From the NCBI RefSeq assembly GCF_020524625.1, contig NZ_JAIVLL010000001.1:372001-436000 (forward strand): DNA of 64,000 nt. Reading direction: 5' to 3'. Made by a program: the position numbers and the translations under genes. The DNA comes from Brevundimonas poindexterae. Its GTDB lineage: Bacteria > Pseudomonadota > Alphaproteobacteria > Caulobacterales > Caulobacteraceae. The notes under the pieces were generated by a model, which saw only the letters and a list, made by a program, of their open reading frames with translations, was not told the origin of the DNA and did not search any database. Every line of letters begins with the position of its first letter. Position 1 is the first letter of the stretch. Of the stretch, positions 26,690-34,221 are shown one piece after another.

Positions 26690-27112
26690 CTAGACCGGCA
26701 TTTCGGGTGGCATGACGTCGAACCTGGGCACGCTGTCATCGGTTCGATCCCAAAGCGGGGCTCGGCTGGCGTAGACCGTCATTCCGGGCGTCACTGCGTC
26801 CGGGTCGTCCAGGGCGCCGGCGCGAATGAACACCATGCCGGGCATACGCTCATTCGTCGAACAGATCGGGGATCCGCAGGTCTCGCAGAAGACGCGGGTG
26901 ACAATCGCCCCGCTGTCGGCGGGCTTGTCGAAGCGCCGCACCGGGCCGGTCAGCGTAAAGCCGGCCTCGGCCACCACGACGTGGGTGCAGCGACCTGCCC
27001 CGCTGGCCTTGCGACAGTCGATACAGTGGCAATGGCCCGCCATCTGTGCGCCGCCGTCGCTCGAGAAGCGCACCTGCCCACAGAGACAGCTGCCCGTCAG
27101 CGTAGTCGTCAT
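26690..27112 (-). CDS. GFA family (formaldehyde-activating enzyme-like) protein
   Basis: A 140-residue zinc-binding GFA/CENP-V family protein. The zinc cysteines are visible: CLCGQV near the start, HCHCIDC in the middle, and CETCGSPIC. The founding member condenses formaldehyde with glutathione, but most family members have no established substrate. The ATG at 27112 has GGAGGGGGGAGC directly upstream. It is divergent from an HxlR regulator whose operator overlaps its promoter, so it is probably the regulated target. Confidence 0.9.
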   Translation of the reverse strand: MTTTLTGSCLCGQVRFSSDGGAQMAGHCHCIDCRKASGAGRCTHVVVAEAGFTLTGPVRRFDKPADSGAIVTRVFCETCGSPICSTNERMPGMVFIRAGALDDPDAVTPGMTVYASRAPLWDRTDDSVPRFDVMPPEMPV

Positions 27113-27138
27113 GCTCCCCCCCTCCGATATGCTCCGGC

Positions 27139-27166
27139 ATGTTAACTTGCATTTTGCAAGTTGCAA
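27139..27166 (-). promoter_or_regulatory. Promoter of the GFA gene
   Basis: On the minus strand TTGCAA (27166-27161) and TAACAT (27144-27139) are 16 bases apart. The spacer is occupied by the HxlR palindrome. Confidence 0.5.
27144..27162. promoter_or_regulatory. Palindromic operator between GFA and HxlR genes
   Basis: A perfect inverted repeat AACTTGCA-TTT-TGCAAGTT in the 68-bp divergent gap. A further half-repeat GCAAG follows. Position and shape fit an HxlR dimer site controlling both genes. Confidence 0.65.
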
Positions 27167-27180
27167 GCCATGTGAAGGGC

Positions 27181-27546
27181 ATGGCCTCCTATTCCAAGCG
27201 CTCCGGTTGTCCGATTGCCTCCAGCCTCGACCTTGTCGGGGATCGCTGGTCGCTGGTCATCCTGCGCGACCTGCTGAACGGGAAGAGCCGCTATGCCGAG
27301 TTCCTTACCTCCCCGGAAGGCATATCGACCAACATCCTCGCGGATCGGCTGGCCGCCATGGAGGCGGACGGACTGGTGACGCGTCAGCCCTATCAGTTGA
27401 AGCCGAAGCGGTTTTCCTACCACCTGACACCCAGGGGGGCGGCCTTCCTGCCCGTGCTTCAGGCCCTGTGCGTCTGGGGCAATGCCCACCTGCCCGGAAC
27501 GTGGACGCCCCCGGCCGCCTTCATGGCCCGGACGGTGGATCAATAA
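27181..27546 (+). CDS. HxlR family transcriptional regulator
   Basis: A 121-residue winged-helix regulator of the HxlR family, dimeric proteins that often sense aldehydes, quinones or redox stress. The signature runs from GCPIASSLDLVGDRWSLVIL through RYAEFLTSPEGISTNILADRL to the wing SYHLTPRG. The ATG at 27181 is preferred since longer starts would run into the operator; it has GAAGGG just upstream, though the spacing is short (GTG at 27172 is possible). Cys6 in RSGCPIA is at a position where HxlR members keep a redox-active cysteine. The gene overlaps convergent DUF1343 by 7 bases. Confidence 0.92.
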   Translation: MASYSKRSGCPIASSLDLVGDRWSLVILRDLLNGKSRYAEFLTSPEGISTNILADRLAAMEADGLVTRQPYQLKPKRFSYHLTPRGAAFLPVLQALCVWGNAHLPGTWTPPAAFMARTVDQ

Positions 27547-28742
27547 ATCAGGAACGGCCTGCGAGTCTCTGCCCAAGCGGCCTCGTCCGGGGTGGCGAGG
27601 GCGTCGAGGTCGGCGGGGACCGCGCCCGCCTCGTCGACCCATTCCCGGAGGGACGGCCCGCCGTTGATCACGTCGATGGGCAGTTTGCCGAAGGCGTATT
27701 CGTAGGGGAAGTCGCGCCACAGGTCGTAGTCCGGATACAGGGCGCGGACGGCCTTGAAGCCCAGGGCCTGCACCCGCCAGGGGCGGAAGGCGGCGTGGTC
27801 ATAGTGCGGACCCTCCACGTGAATCTGCACCCCGTGGCACAGCTGGCCGACGTGTTTGTGGAAGGTCGGCTGGAACCACATTTCGCGGAGGGCACACCCC
27901 GTCAGCCAGTCGGGCGCCAGACACTGCATTTCGGCGATCACGGCGCGGGCGTCGATGTCGGGCGCACCGAAGAGTTCCAGCGGGCGGGTGGTGCCGCGGC
28001 CTTCGGACAGGGTGGCGCCCTCCAGCATGACGGTTCCGGCATAGGCGCGAGCCATGCCGAGCGTCGGGGCATTGGGGCTGGGGTTGATCCAGGCCCGCTC
28101 CAACAGCGGCCAGCCATGGCCGGGCGCGGCGTCGATGTCGTAGCCCTGCATCTCGATGACGCGATAGTCGACGTCGAGCCTGAAGTGATCGATGAACCAG
28201 CGGCCCAGCTCGCCCATGGTCAGGCCGTGGCGCATGGGCATGGGGCCGGCACCGACGAAGCTCTCCCAGCCCGGCTGCAGCAGGGTGCCCTCGACCGGCC
28301 GGCCGGCGGGGTTGGGGCGGTCCAGAACCCAGACCGTCTTGCCGTGCGTCTGTGCGGCCTCCAGCACGTAAAGCAGTGTCGTCACATAGGTGTAGATGCG
28401 GCAACCGAGGTCCTGAAGGTCGATCAGGATGACGTCGAAGGTGTCCATCCATTCGTCCTTCGGACGGCGGACCTCGCCATACAGGCTGAAGACGGGAAAG
28501 CCGTGGACCGGATCGCGATAGTCCGGGCTCTCCATCATATTGTCCTGGAGGTCGCCCTTCATGCCGTGCTGGGGTCCGAAGGCGGCGGTGATGTCGATGT
28601 CCGGGCAGGCGACCAGGGCGTCGATGGCGTGCGTCAGGTCCTCGGTCACCGAGGCCGGATGGGCCAGCAGGGCCACGCGGCGGCCCTTCAGGGGGCTGCG
28701 CAGCGCCGGTTCGGACAGCAGGCGGTCGAGACCGGTCTTCAT
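27540..28742 (-). CDS. DUF1343 protein, NamZ-like exo-N-acetylmuramidase
   Basis: A 400-residue DUF1343 protein. Bacillus NamZ of this family removes terminal N-acetylmuramic acid from peptidoglycan fragments. Recognised from RVALLAHPASVTEDLTHAID, FGPQHGMKGDLQDNM, DVILIDLQDLGCRIYTY and LEGATLSEGRGTTRPLELFGAP. No signal peptide or membrane segment is visible at MKTGLDRLL, so the protein appears cytoplasmic, suggesting a role in peptidoglycan recycling. Its ATG overlaps the stop of the DOMON-like gene by 4 bases. Confidence 0.9.
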   Translation of the reverse strand: MKTGLDRLLSEPALRSPLKGRRVALLAHPASVTEDLTHAIDALVACPDIDITAAFGPQHGMKGDLQDNMMESPDYRDPVHGFPVFSLYGEVRRPKDEWMDTFDVILIDLQDLGCRIYTYVTTLLYVLEAAQTHGKTVWVLDRPNPAGRPVEGTLLQPGWESFVGAGPMPMRHGLTMGELGRWFIDHFRLDVDYRVIEMQGYDIDAAPGHGWPLLERAWINPSPNAPTLGMARAYAGTVMLEGATLSEGRGTTRPLELFGAPDIDARAVIAEMQCLAPDWLTGCALREMWFQPTFHKHVGQLCHGVQIHVEGPHYDHAAFRPWRVQALGFKAVRALYPDYDLWRDFPYEYAFGKLPIDVINGGPSLREWVDEAGAVPADLDALATPDEAAWAETRRPFLIY

Positions 28743-29245
28743 GTGAGCTCCAGCACGAACGAGTCGGGATGATGAAAGTCGGGCTTATCCGACGGATGCG
28801 CCAGCGCCCAGTAGCCGAGGCTGCCGTCGGTCGCCTCGATCACGGCGGAGACGGCGATCGGGCCGGTGGCATTTGGGGGCAGGTCGATGACGGCCTCGAG
28901 AGCGACATACTCCTTCCCGCCATCCAGACCATGAACGTCAATGACCTGGTCCGCCGGACTCATGCCTTCGCGATAGCCGCTGAAGGCATATGTCGCCCAG
29001 GCATCCGAGGGCGACAGATTGTATTCGACGTAGCCATCGCCGGTTCTGACGAAGACCTCGAAACAGGTGTGCTGCCAAAGACCGTCTGTGCGGATCGCCG
29101 GAGCTTTGCGCGGCCACTCGACGGCATCCGTGTCGCCCTCAACAATGAAGCGCAGCCAGAGCTGGTCGGCCCGGCGCTCCCGATCAACCGAAACCGTTAG
29201 CGTGTCGCGCGGCGACGCGGGGTGAGGCGTCAGGTCGACCTGCAT
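28739..29245 (-). CDS. DOMON-like domain protein
   Basis: A 168-residue protein of the DOMON-like type, a beta-sandwich fold often binding sugars or haem. Motifs are LWLRFIVEGDTDAVEWP, GLWQHTCFEVFVRTGDGYVEY, NLSPSDAWATYAFSGYREGM and GYWALAHPSDKPDFHHPDSF. No signal peptide is visible, so it should be cytoplasmic. It is coupled to the DUF1343 gene by an ATGA overlap, which suggests the two act on the same cell-wall sugar, possibly as binding and hydrolysing partners. That link is inferred from gene order only. Confidence 0.85.
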   Translation of the reverse strand: MQVDLTPHPASPRDTLTVSVDRERRADQLWLRFIVEGDTDAVEWPRKAPAIRTDGLWQHTCFEVFVRTGDGYVEYNLSPSDAWATYAFSGYREGMSPADQVIDVHGLDGGKEYVALEAVIDLPPNATGPIAVSAVIEATDGSLGYWALAHPSDKPDFHHPDSFVLELT

Positions 29246-29320
29246 TCGAAATCGGCTCCTTAAGCTGGCGCAAGGTCCGTGCTACACGCCCCTTCCCCTC
29301 CCCGCCAAGCCTCAAGACCC

Positions 29321-30574
29321 ATGACCGAGCCAGCCTTCAAGTCCGACTTCCTCAAGACGCTGCGGGATCGCGGCTACATCCACCAGATCACCCATCCGGA
29401 CGAGCTGGATGCGGCGGCGGCCGGCGGGGTGGTGTCGGGCTATATCGGCTTTGATGCGACGGCCCCCAGCCTGCACGTCGGCAGCCTGATCCAGATCATG
29501 ATGCTGCGCCGCCTGCAGCAGGCCGGGCACCGGCCCGTGGTGGTCATGGGCGGCGGCACGACCAAGGTCGGCGACCCGACCGGCAAGGATGCCTCGCGCC
29601 CGCAACTGACCGACGAGACGATCCAGTCGAACATCGCCTCGATCCGCACGGTGTTCGAGAAATTCCTGGCCTTCGGCGACGGGCCGACCGATGCGGTGAT
29701 GGTCGACAATGATGAGTGGCTGTCGACCTATGGCTACATCCAGTTCCTGAGGGACTACGGCACCCATTTCACGGTCAACCGGATGCTGGCCTTTGACTCG
29801 GTCAAACTGCGGCTGGAGCGCGAGCAGCCGATGACCTTCCTCGAGTTCAACTACATGCTGATGCAGTCGGTGGACTTCCTCGAGCTGAACCGGCGGCTGG
29901 GCGTGACCCTGCAGATGGGCGGCTCGGACCAGTGGGGGAACATCACCTCGGGCGTCGATCTGGTGCGGCGCGTGGACCAGAAGTCGGCGTTCGGCCTGAC
30001 CACGCCGCTGCTCACCACGGCCTCGGGCGGCAAGATGGGCAAGACCGCCCAGGGCGCCGTCTGGCTGAACGCCGAACAGCTGAGCCCGTATGACTACTGG
30101 CAGTTCTGGCGGAATGTGGACGATGCCGATGTCGGCAAATTCCTGCGCCTGTTTACCGACCTGTCGCTGGACGAGATCGCCCGGCTGGAAGCGCTGGACG
30201 GCGCGGCCATCAATGACGCCAAGAAGGCCCTGGCCGATGCGGCAACCACCATGCTGCACGGCGAAGAGGCGGCCGCGACCGCCCGCCAGGCCGCCGAGAG
30301 CGCGTTTGAGAAGGGACAGCTGTCGGCCGACCTGCCGACGGTCGAACTGCCACGCGACGAGGTGATCGGGGCCATGATCGCCGCCGTCGCGACGCGGGCG
30401 GGCCTGACCGCCTCGAACGGCGAGGCGCGGCGTCTGGCCCAGGGCGGCGGACTGCGTCTGAACGATGTGGCGGTGAGCGACGGCGCCCAGCTGGTGGCCG
30501 ACGGGGACGTGACCGATGGCGTCATAAAGCTGGCGGCCGGCAAGAAGAAGATCGTTCTGGTGAAACCCGTCTGA
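29321..30574 (+). CDS. tyrS: Tyrosyl-tRNA synthetase
   Basis: A 417-residue class Ic aminoacyl-tRNA synthetase. The HIGH-type motif is HVGS in [12 protein letters not shown]. The KMSKS-type motif is KMGKT, near [10 protein letters not shown]. The tyrosine/ATP pocket [29 protein letters not shown] and GGSDQWGNI are intact. The C-terminal S4-like RNA-binding domain follows ([19 protein letters not shown]). The ATG at 29321 fits the family N-terminus; a longer start at 29279 adds an implausible proline-rich stretch. bcp follows after 10 bases. Confidence 0.97.
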   Translation: MTEPAFKSDFLKTLRDRGYIHQITHPDELDAAAAGGVVSGYIGFDATAPSLHVGSLIQIMMLRRLQQAGHRPVVVMGGGTTKVGDPTGKDASRPQLTDETIQSNIASIRTVFEKFLAFGDGPTDAVMVDNDEWLSTYGYIQFLRDYGTHFTVNRMLAFDSVKLRLEREQPMTFLEFNYMLMQSVDFLELNRRLGVTLQMGGSDQWGNITSGVDLVRRVDQKSAFGLTTPLLTTASGGKMGKTAQGAVWLNAEQLSPYDYWQFWRNVDDADVGKFLRLFTDLSLDEIARLEALDGAAINDAKKALADAATTMLHGEEAAATARQAAESAFEKGQLSADLPTVELPRDEVIGAMIAAVATRAGLTASNGEARRLAQGGGLRLNDVAVSDGAQLVADGDVTDGVIKLAAGKKKIVLVKPV

Positions 30575-30584
30575 GGAGACCGAG

Positions 30585-31049
30585 ATGTCCGAGCTTGAAG
30601 GCAAACCCGTTTTGGCGTTCGACATGCCGACCGCCGACGGCGACCGGGTCAGCGACGGGGCGCTGAAGGGGAGACCCTATGTGCTCTACTTCTATCCCAA
30701 GGCGGACACGCCCGGCTGCACGACCGAGGGCAAGGACTTCTCGGCCCTGATGGACGAATTTGCCGCCGCGGGCGCGCGGGTGATCGGGGTGTCGAAGGAC
30801 ACGGTCCGCAAGCTGTCGAACTTCAAGGCCAAACACGATCTGACCGTCACCCTGGCCTCGGACGAGGACGAGAGCGTCTGCGAGGCTTTCGGCACCTGGG
30901 TCGAGAAGTCGATGTACGGCCGGACCTATATGGGCATTGAGCGGGCCACCTTCCTTGTGGATGCCGGAGGGGTGATCCGCCGTCACTGGCCCAAGGTGAA
31001 GGTCAAGGGGCACGCCGAGGCGGTTCTGGAGGCCGTGCGCGAACTCTAG
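30585..31049 (+). CDS. bcp: Thioredoxin-dependent peroxiredoxin (BCP/PrxQ type)
   Basis: A 154-residue peroxiredoxin that reduces hydrogen and alkyl peroxides. The peroxidatic cysteine is Cys45 in YPKADTPGCTTEGKDF. The resolving cysteine found five residues later in many BCPs is absent (Gly49, Lys50), so this is a 1-Cys type or uses the distant cysteine in DESVCEAFG. KSMYGRTYMGIERATFLVD is a family signature. Start is ATG at 30585 with GAGGAGACCGAG upstream. Confidence 0.94.
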   Translation: MSELEGKPVLAFDMPTADGDRVSDGALKGRPYVLYFYPKADTPGCTTEGKDFSALMDEFAAAGARVIGVSKDTVRKLSNFKAKHDLTVTLASDEDESVCEAFGTWVEKSMYGRTYMGIERATFLVDAGGVIRRHWPKVKVKGHAEAVLEAVREL

Positions 31050-31189
31050 ATTCGTGGACCGTCCGCGCTCCGATCAACTGTACGGCATCTGACACAAGAT
31101 TTTGTCTGTCCAGATTCGCGGATACCCTTGAGAGGCGAAAACCGGTTTCGGCGACCGTCGTTATTCGCCGAATACGATTCCGAAGAGGG

Positions 31190-31205
31190 TTAATGCTTCA
31201 CTAAC
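31190..31205 (+). promoter_or_regulatory. CtrA-like box upstream of the M23/bactofilin operon
   Basis: TTAA-TGCTTCA-CTAAC, one base off the Caulobacter CtrA consensus TTAA-N7-TTAAC, 57 bases before the M23 peptidase start. Confidence 0.45.
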
Positions 31206-31261
31206 AGGGTTGAAGCCCCCTGCCCCCTGCCGCATAAAGCGTGCGTTCGGGGGTGTAGAGT

Positions 31262-32407
31262 ATGCACGACGAGGAAGAAACGACCCGGACAGGCTGGCTG
31301 CAACGGTGGTTTCCTGTCCGTTACATCTATCTTCGCACCGGCGATGAGGTTCAGGCCTATGCCCTGACCGCCAGACGCCAGATCATGATGGGCGCGCTGG
31401 CGCTCGGACTGGTCGGATGGGGTCTGGTCGCCAGTTGCGGCTTTATCATCGACATGATCGGCGTCAGTGGCGCCGAACGCGCCGTGGCCCAGGCCCGCGC
31501 GGCCTCCGAGCGGGTCAATGCGGACCTGCAGGCCCGTCTGGACACCGCCGTGGTGCGGATGGAGGCCAGCACCGGCTCGCTGGACGAACTGGCCCAGATG
31601 GTCGAGCGGCGCCACGCCGCCCTGACGCAGGTCATGGGCACCTTCCGCGGCGTCGACGGGGCCGAGCTGGCGCTGCAGCCGGTCGTGATGACCGACTCCG
31701 ACAGCCGCACGCCGATGGAGCGCATGGCCGCCGTGCGCATGGATCAGGAGCGGCTGATCGCCCGCGCCGAGCAATTTGCCGAGACGCGCGCCGAGCGCCT
31801 GCGTCTGGCATTCCGTCTGGCCGGCCTGAACCCCGCGGCCTACGTCGGACAGGGCACGTCGCTGGGCGGGCCGCTGATCCAGGCCGATGACCCCAGCGCG
31901 CTGGCCGCCATCCTGAATGTGGACGAGCCCTTCGCCACCCGCATCCTCAACGCCTCACGCAATCTGGGGGATATGCGCGGCCTGACGGATGCCGCCGACG
32001 GCCTGCCGTTCTCGCGTCCGACCCAGGCGCGCACGACCTCGGGCTTCGGCGTGCGGTTCGATCCCTTCAACGGTCGCCCGGCCCTGCATCAGGGCCAGGA
32101 CTTTGCCGCCCCGCTCAACACGCCCATCCATGCGACCGCGCCGGGCGTCGTCTCTTTTGTCGGGGTGCGTTCAGGGTATGGCAACACCGTTGAGATAGAC
32201 CACGGGGGCGGTTTCAAGACGCGCTACGCCCATCTCAACTCGACCTCTGTCCGGGTCGGGCAGCGGGTTGCGTTGGGTCAGAGAATTGGCGCCATGGGTT
32301 CGACCGGCCGGTCGACCGGTGTGCACCTCCATTATGAGGTCTGGATGAATGGCCGCGCCCAGAATCCAGCCCGCTTCATGAAAGCCGGAGATTATCTTGT
32401 TCAATAA
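31262..32407 (+). CDS. M23 (LytM) peptidoglycan endopeptidase, LmdC-like
   Basis: A 381-residue membrane-anchored zinc endopeptidase. It has one transmembrane helix (IMMGALALGLVGWGLVASCGF, about residues 40-62), a periplasmic coiled-coil region (about 75-190) and a C-terminal M23 domain. Zinc ligands are His276 and Asp280 (HQGQD) and His357 of HLH at 355-357, all intact, so it should be active. The downstream gene is a bactofilin overlapping its stop. Paired M23 peptidases and bactofilins, such as LmdC/BacA in Hyphomonas and relatives, work together in localised wall growth. The cytoplasmic tail at the start would contact the bactofilin. Confidence 0.92.
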   Translation: MHDEEETTRTGWLQRWFPVRYIYLRTGDEVQAYALTARRQIMMGALALGLVGWGLVASCGFIIDMIGVSGAERAVAQARAASERVNADLQARLDTAVVRMEASTGSLDELAQMVERRHAALTQVMGTFRGVDGAELALQPVVMTDSDSRTPMERMAAVRMDQERLIARAEQFAETRAERLRLAFRLAGLNPAAYVGQGTSLGGPLIQADDPSALAAILNVDEPFATRILNASRNLGDMRGLTDAADGLPFSRPTQARTTSGFGVRFDPFNGRPALHQGQDFAAPLNTPIHATAPGVVSFVGVRSGYGNTVEIDHGGGFKTRYAHLNSTSVRVGQRVALGQRIGAMGSTGRSTGVHLHYEVWMNGRAQNPARFMKAGDYLVQ

Positions 32408-32969
32408 GTCCAAATCGCCCGCCAAGCCCTCGTCGGTGCCGTCGATCCCGCCGCTGCCCGACATGCCGCAGGCCCCGCAGTCGACCCAGTCGGCCCAGCC
32501 CCGTCCGGCCGCACCGGCCCCGCAGGCCCAGCCCGCGCGCAATCTGTCGACCCTGTCGGCGGACCTGAAGTTCGACGGCAATGTCTCGGGCTCGGGCGAC
32601 CTGCAGGTCGACGGCCAGATCAAGGGCGATGTGAAGGTTGGCCGCCTGATCGTCGGTGAGACCGGCGCCATCGAGGGCGGCGTCAGCGCCGACTATGTCG
32701 AGGTGCGCGGCCGGATCGTCGGTGCCGTCTCGGGCAAGCAGGTGAAGCTGATCTCGACCGCCTATGTCGATGGCGACATCACCGCCGAACAGCTGTCGAT
32801 CGACATCGGTGCCTATTTCCAGGGCCGCTGCATCCAGGGCAGCCGTGGCGCCGCTCCGGCTCAGGCCGCCGCGCCGCGCCCCTCGGCCCAGCCCGCCGTC
32901 GCGCCCCAGGCGCCGCAGCCGGTCCCGCCGGCCGATGCGCCGCAACGGATCGACATGTCGTCCAACTAG
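32397..32969 (+). CDS. bacA: Bactofilin cytoskeletal protein
   Basis: A 190-residue bactofilin, which polymerises without nucleotides into membrane-associated filaments. The beta-helical core runs from about residue 50 to 150 (STLSADLKFDGNVSGSGDLQ, then VDGQIKGDVKVGRLIVGETG repeats). Both ends are proline/alanine-rich, as usual; the N-terminal peptide MFNKSKSPAK probably binds membrane. The start is TTG at 32397, chosen because GGAG lies 6 bases upstream and no ATG or GTG fits; it overlaps the peptidase gene by 11 bases. An intrinsic terminator follows. The gene symbol follows the Caulobacter BacA type and is inferred. Confidence 0.9.
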   Translation: MFNKSKSPAKPSSVPSIPPLPDMPQAPQSTQSAQPRPAAPAPQAQPARNLSTLSADLKFDGNVSGSGDLQVDGQIKGDVKVGRLIVGETGAIEGGVSADYVEVRGRIVGAVSGKQVKLISTAYVDGDITAEQLSIDIGAYFQGRCIQGSRGAAPAQAAAPRPSAQPAVAPQAPQPVPPADAPQRIDMSSN

Positions 32970-32992
32970 CAGCGACGAATTTGATGGATACC

Positions 32993-33019
32993 AAAACGGG
33001 GCCTCGCGGCCCCGTTTTT
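32993..33019. terminator. Bidirectional intrinsic terminator (bacA / prfB)
   Basis: An 8-bp stem ACGGGGCC/GGCCCCGT with loop TCGC, flanked by AAA and TTTTT. T-runs occur on both strands (TTTTT on plus; TTTT on minus), so it ends both the bacA transcript and the convergent prfB transcript. Confidence 0.9.
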
Positions 33020-33023
33020 CGTA

Positions 33024-34146
33024 TCAGCTGTCGGCGCCCTCGCGGGTCTCGCCGACCCGCGCCGCCAGCGCGGCGCCCATGAAGGCGTCCAGATCGCCGT
33101 TCAGGACCCCGTCGGTGTCCGAGGTTTCGACATTGGTCCGCAGGTCCTTGACCATCTGATAGGGCTGCAGAACGTAGGAGCGTATCTGGTGCCCCCAGCC
33201 GATGTCGGTCTTGGCGTCGGCCAGGGCCTGGGCCGCAGCCTCGCGCTTCTGCAGCTCCAGCTCGTAGAGCCGCGCGCGCAGCATCTTCCACGCCTGTTCG
33301 CGGTTCTGGTGCTGCGACCGACCGGCCTGACAGGCGACGACGGTATTGGTCGGCACGTGGGTCAGACGCACGGCCGAGTCCGTCTTGTTGATGTGCTGAC
33401 CGCCGGCGCCCGAGGCCCGGTAGGTATCGGTGCGCACATCCGAGGGATTGATGTCGATCTCGATGGTGTCATCGACCACCGGCGACACCCCGATCGAGGC
33501 GAAGCTGGTGTGGCGCTTGGCCGCCGCATCATACGGACTGATCCGCACCAGCCGGTGCACGCCGGATTCGGACTTGAGCCAGCCATAGGCATTGGGGCCC
33601 GAGATCTGCACGGTCGCCGACTTGATGCCGGCCTGTTCGCCCGAGGTCTCTTCCTGCAGCTCCACCTCATAGCCGTGGGCCTTGGCCCAGCGCGTATACA
33701 TGCGCAGCAGCATGCCCGCCCAGTCGTTCGACTCGGTGCCGCCGGCGCCGGAGTTCACTTCCAGATAGGCGTCATTGCCGTCGGCCTCGCCGGACAGCAG
33801 GGCCTCCAGCTCGGCGCGGGCGGCGCGTTCCTTGATGGCCTTCAGCTGGTCGACAGCCTCCTGCCAGGTGGCCTCGTCGCCTTCCTCGTCGGCCATTTCC
33901 GAGAGCATCACGCCCTCTTCCAGGCCCGATTCCATCTCGCGAACCGTGTTGACGCGCGCCTCGAGCTGGGACCGCTCGCGGCTGACGGCCTGGGCCTGAT
34001 CGGGGTCATCCCAGAGCGTCGGGTCCTCGACCCGGGCGTTCAGCTCATCCAGTTTCCGTAGGGCGACATCCCAGTCAAAGACGCCTCCTGAGCAGAGCCA
34101 CGCTCTGCTCGATGTCGGCCTTCAAGGCCTCGACATCCGCTCTCAT
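33024..34146 (-). CDS. prfB: Peptide chain release factor 2 (programmed +1 frameshift)
   Basis: Release factor 2, recognising UGA and UAA. The full product is encoded in two frames: 23 codons from ATG 34146 to CTT (34080-34078), then, skipping T34077, from GAC 34076 to 33024, giving 373 residues. The peptide-release motif is [17 protein letters not shown], and the codon-recognition region reads RLVRISPYD where E. coli RF2 has SPF. The in-frame stop in the slip site is TGA, RF2's own codon, so RF2 level controls its own synthesis. AGGAG lies 6 bases before the ATG. A terminator-like hairpin separates it from mrcA. Confidence 0.97.
34074..34089 (-). promoter_or_regulatory. prfB programmed frameshift site
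   Basis: The minus strand reads AGGAGG-CGT-CTT-TGA-C. AGGAGG is the internal Shine-Dalgarno, CTT-T the slippery site, and TGAC a poor terminator context. The motif matches the classical prfB site closely. Confidence 0.96.
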
Positions 34147-34168
34147 CGCCTACTCCTGCGATCTGATG

Positions 34169-34199
34169 AAAAGGCGCACCCGACCGGGGCCGGGTGCGC
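34169..34199 (-). terminator. Intrinsic terminator or attenuator between mrcA and prfB
   Basis: A 9-bp stem GCGCACCCG/CGGGTGCGC with an 8-base loop, followed on the minus strand by CTTTTC. It lies just past the mrcA stop and ends only 22 bases before the prfB start, so prfB must use read-through or a promoter overlapping this hairpin. Confidence 0.8.
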
Positions 34200-34221
34200 G
34201 CCATGGCAGCTACCTAGAGCG

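Noticed and set aside
34075..34077. The in-frame TGA near the start of prfB as a sequencing error or pseudogene.
   Set aside because: It matches the programmed +1 frameshift signal with an internal AGGAGG at the expected spacing, and the downstream frame is intact.
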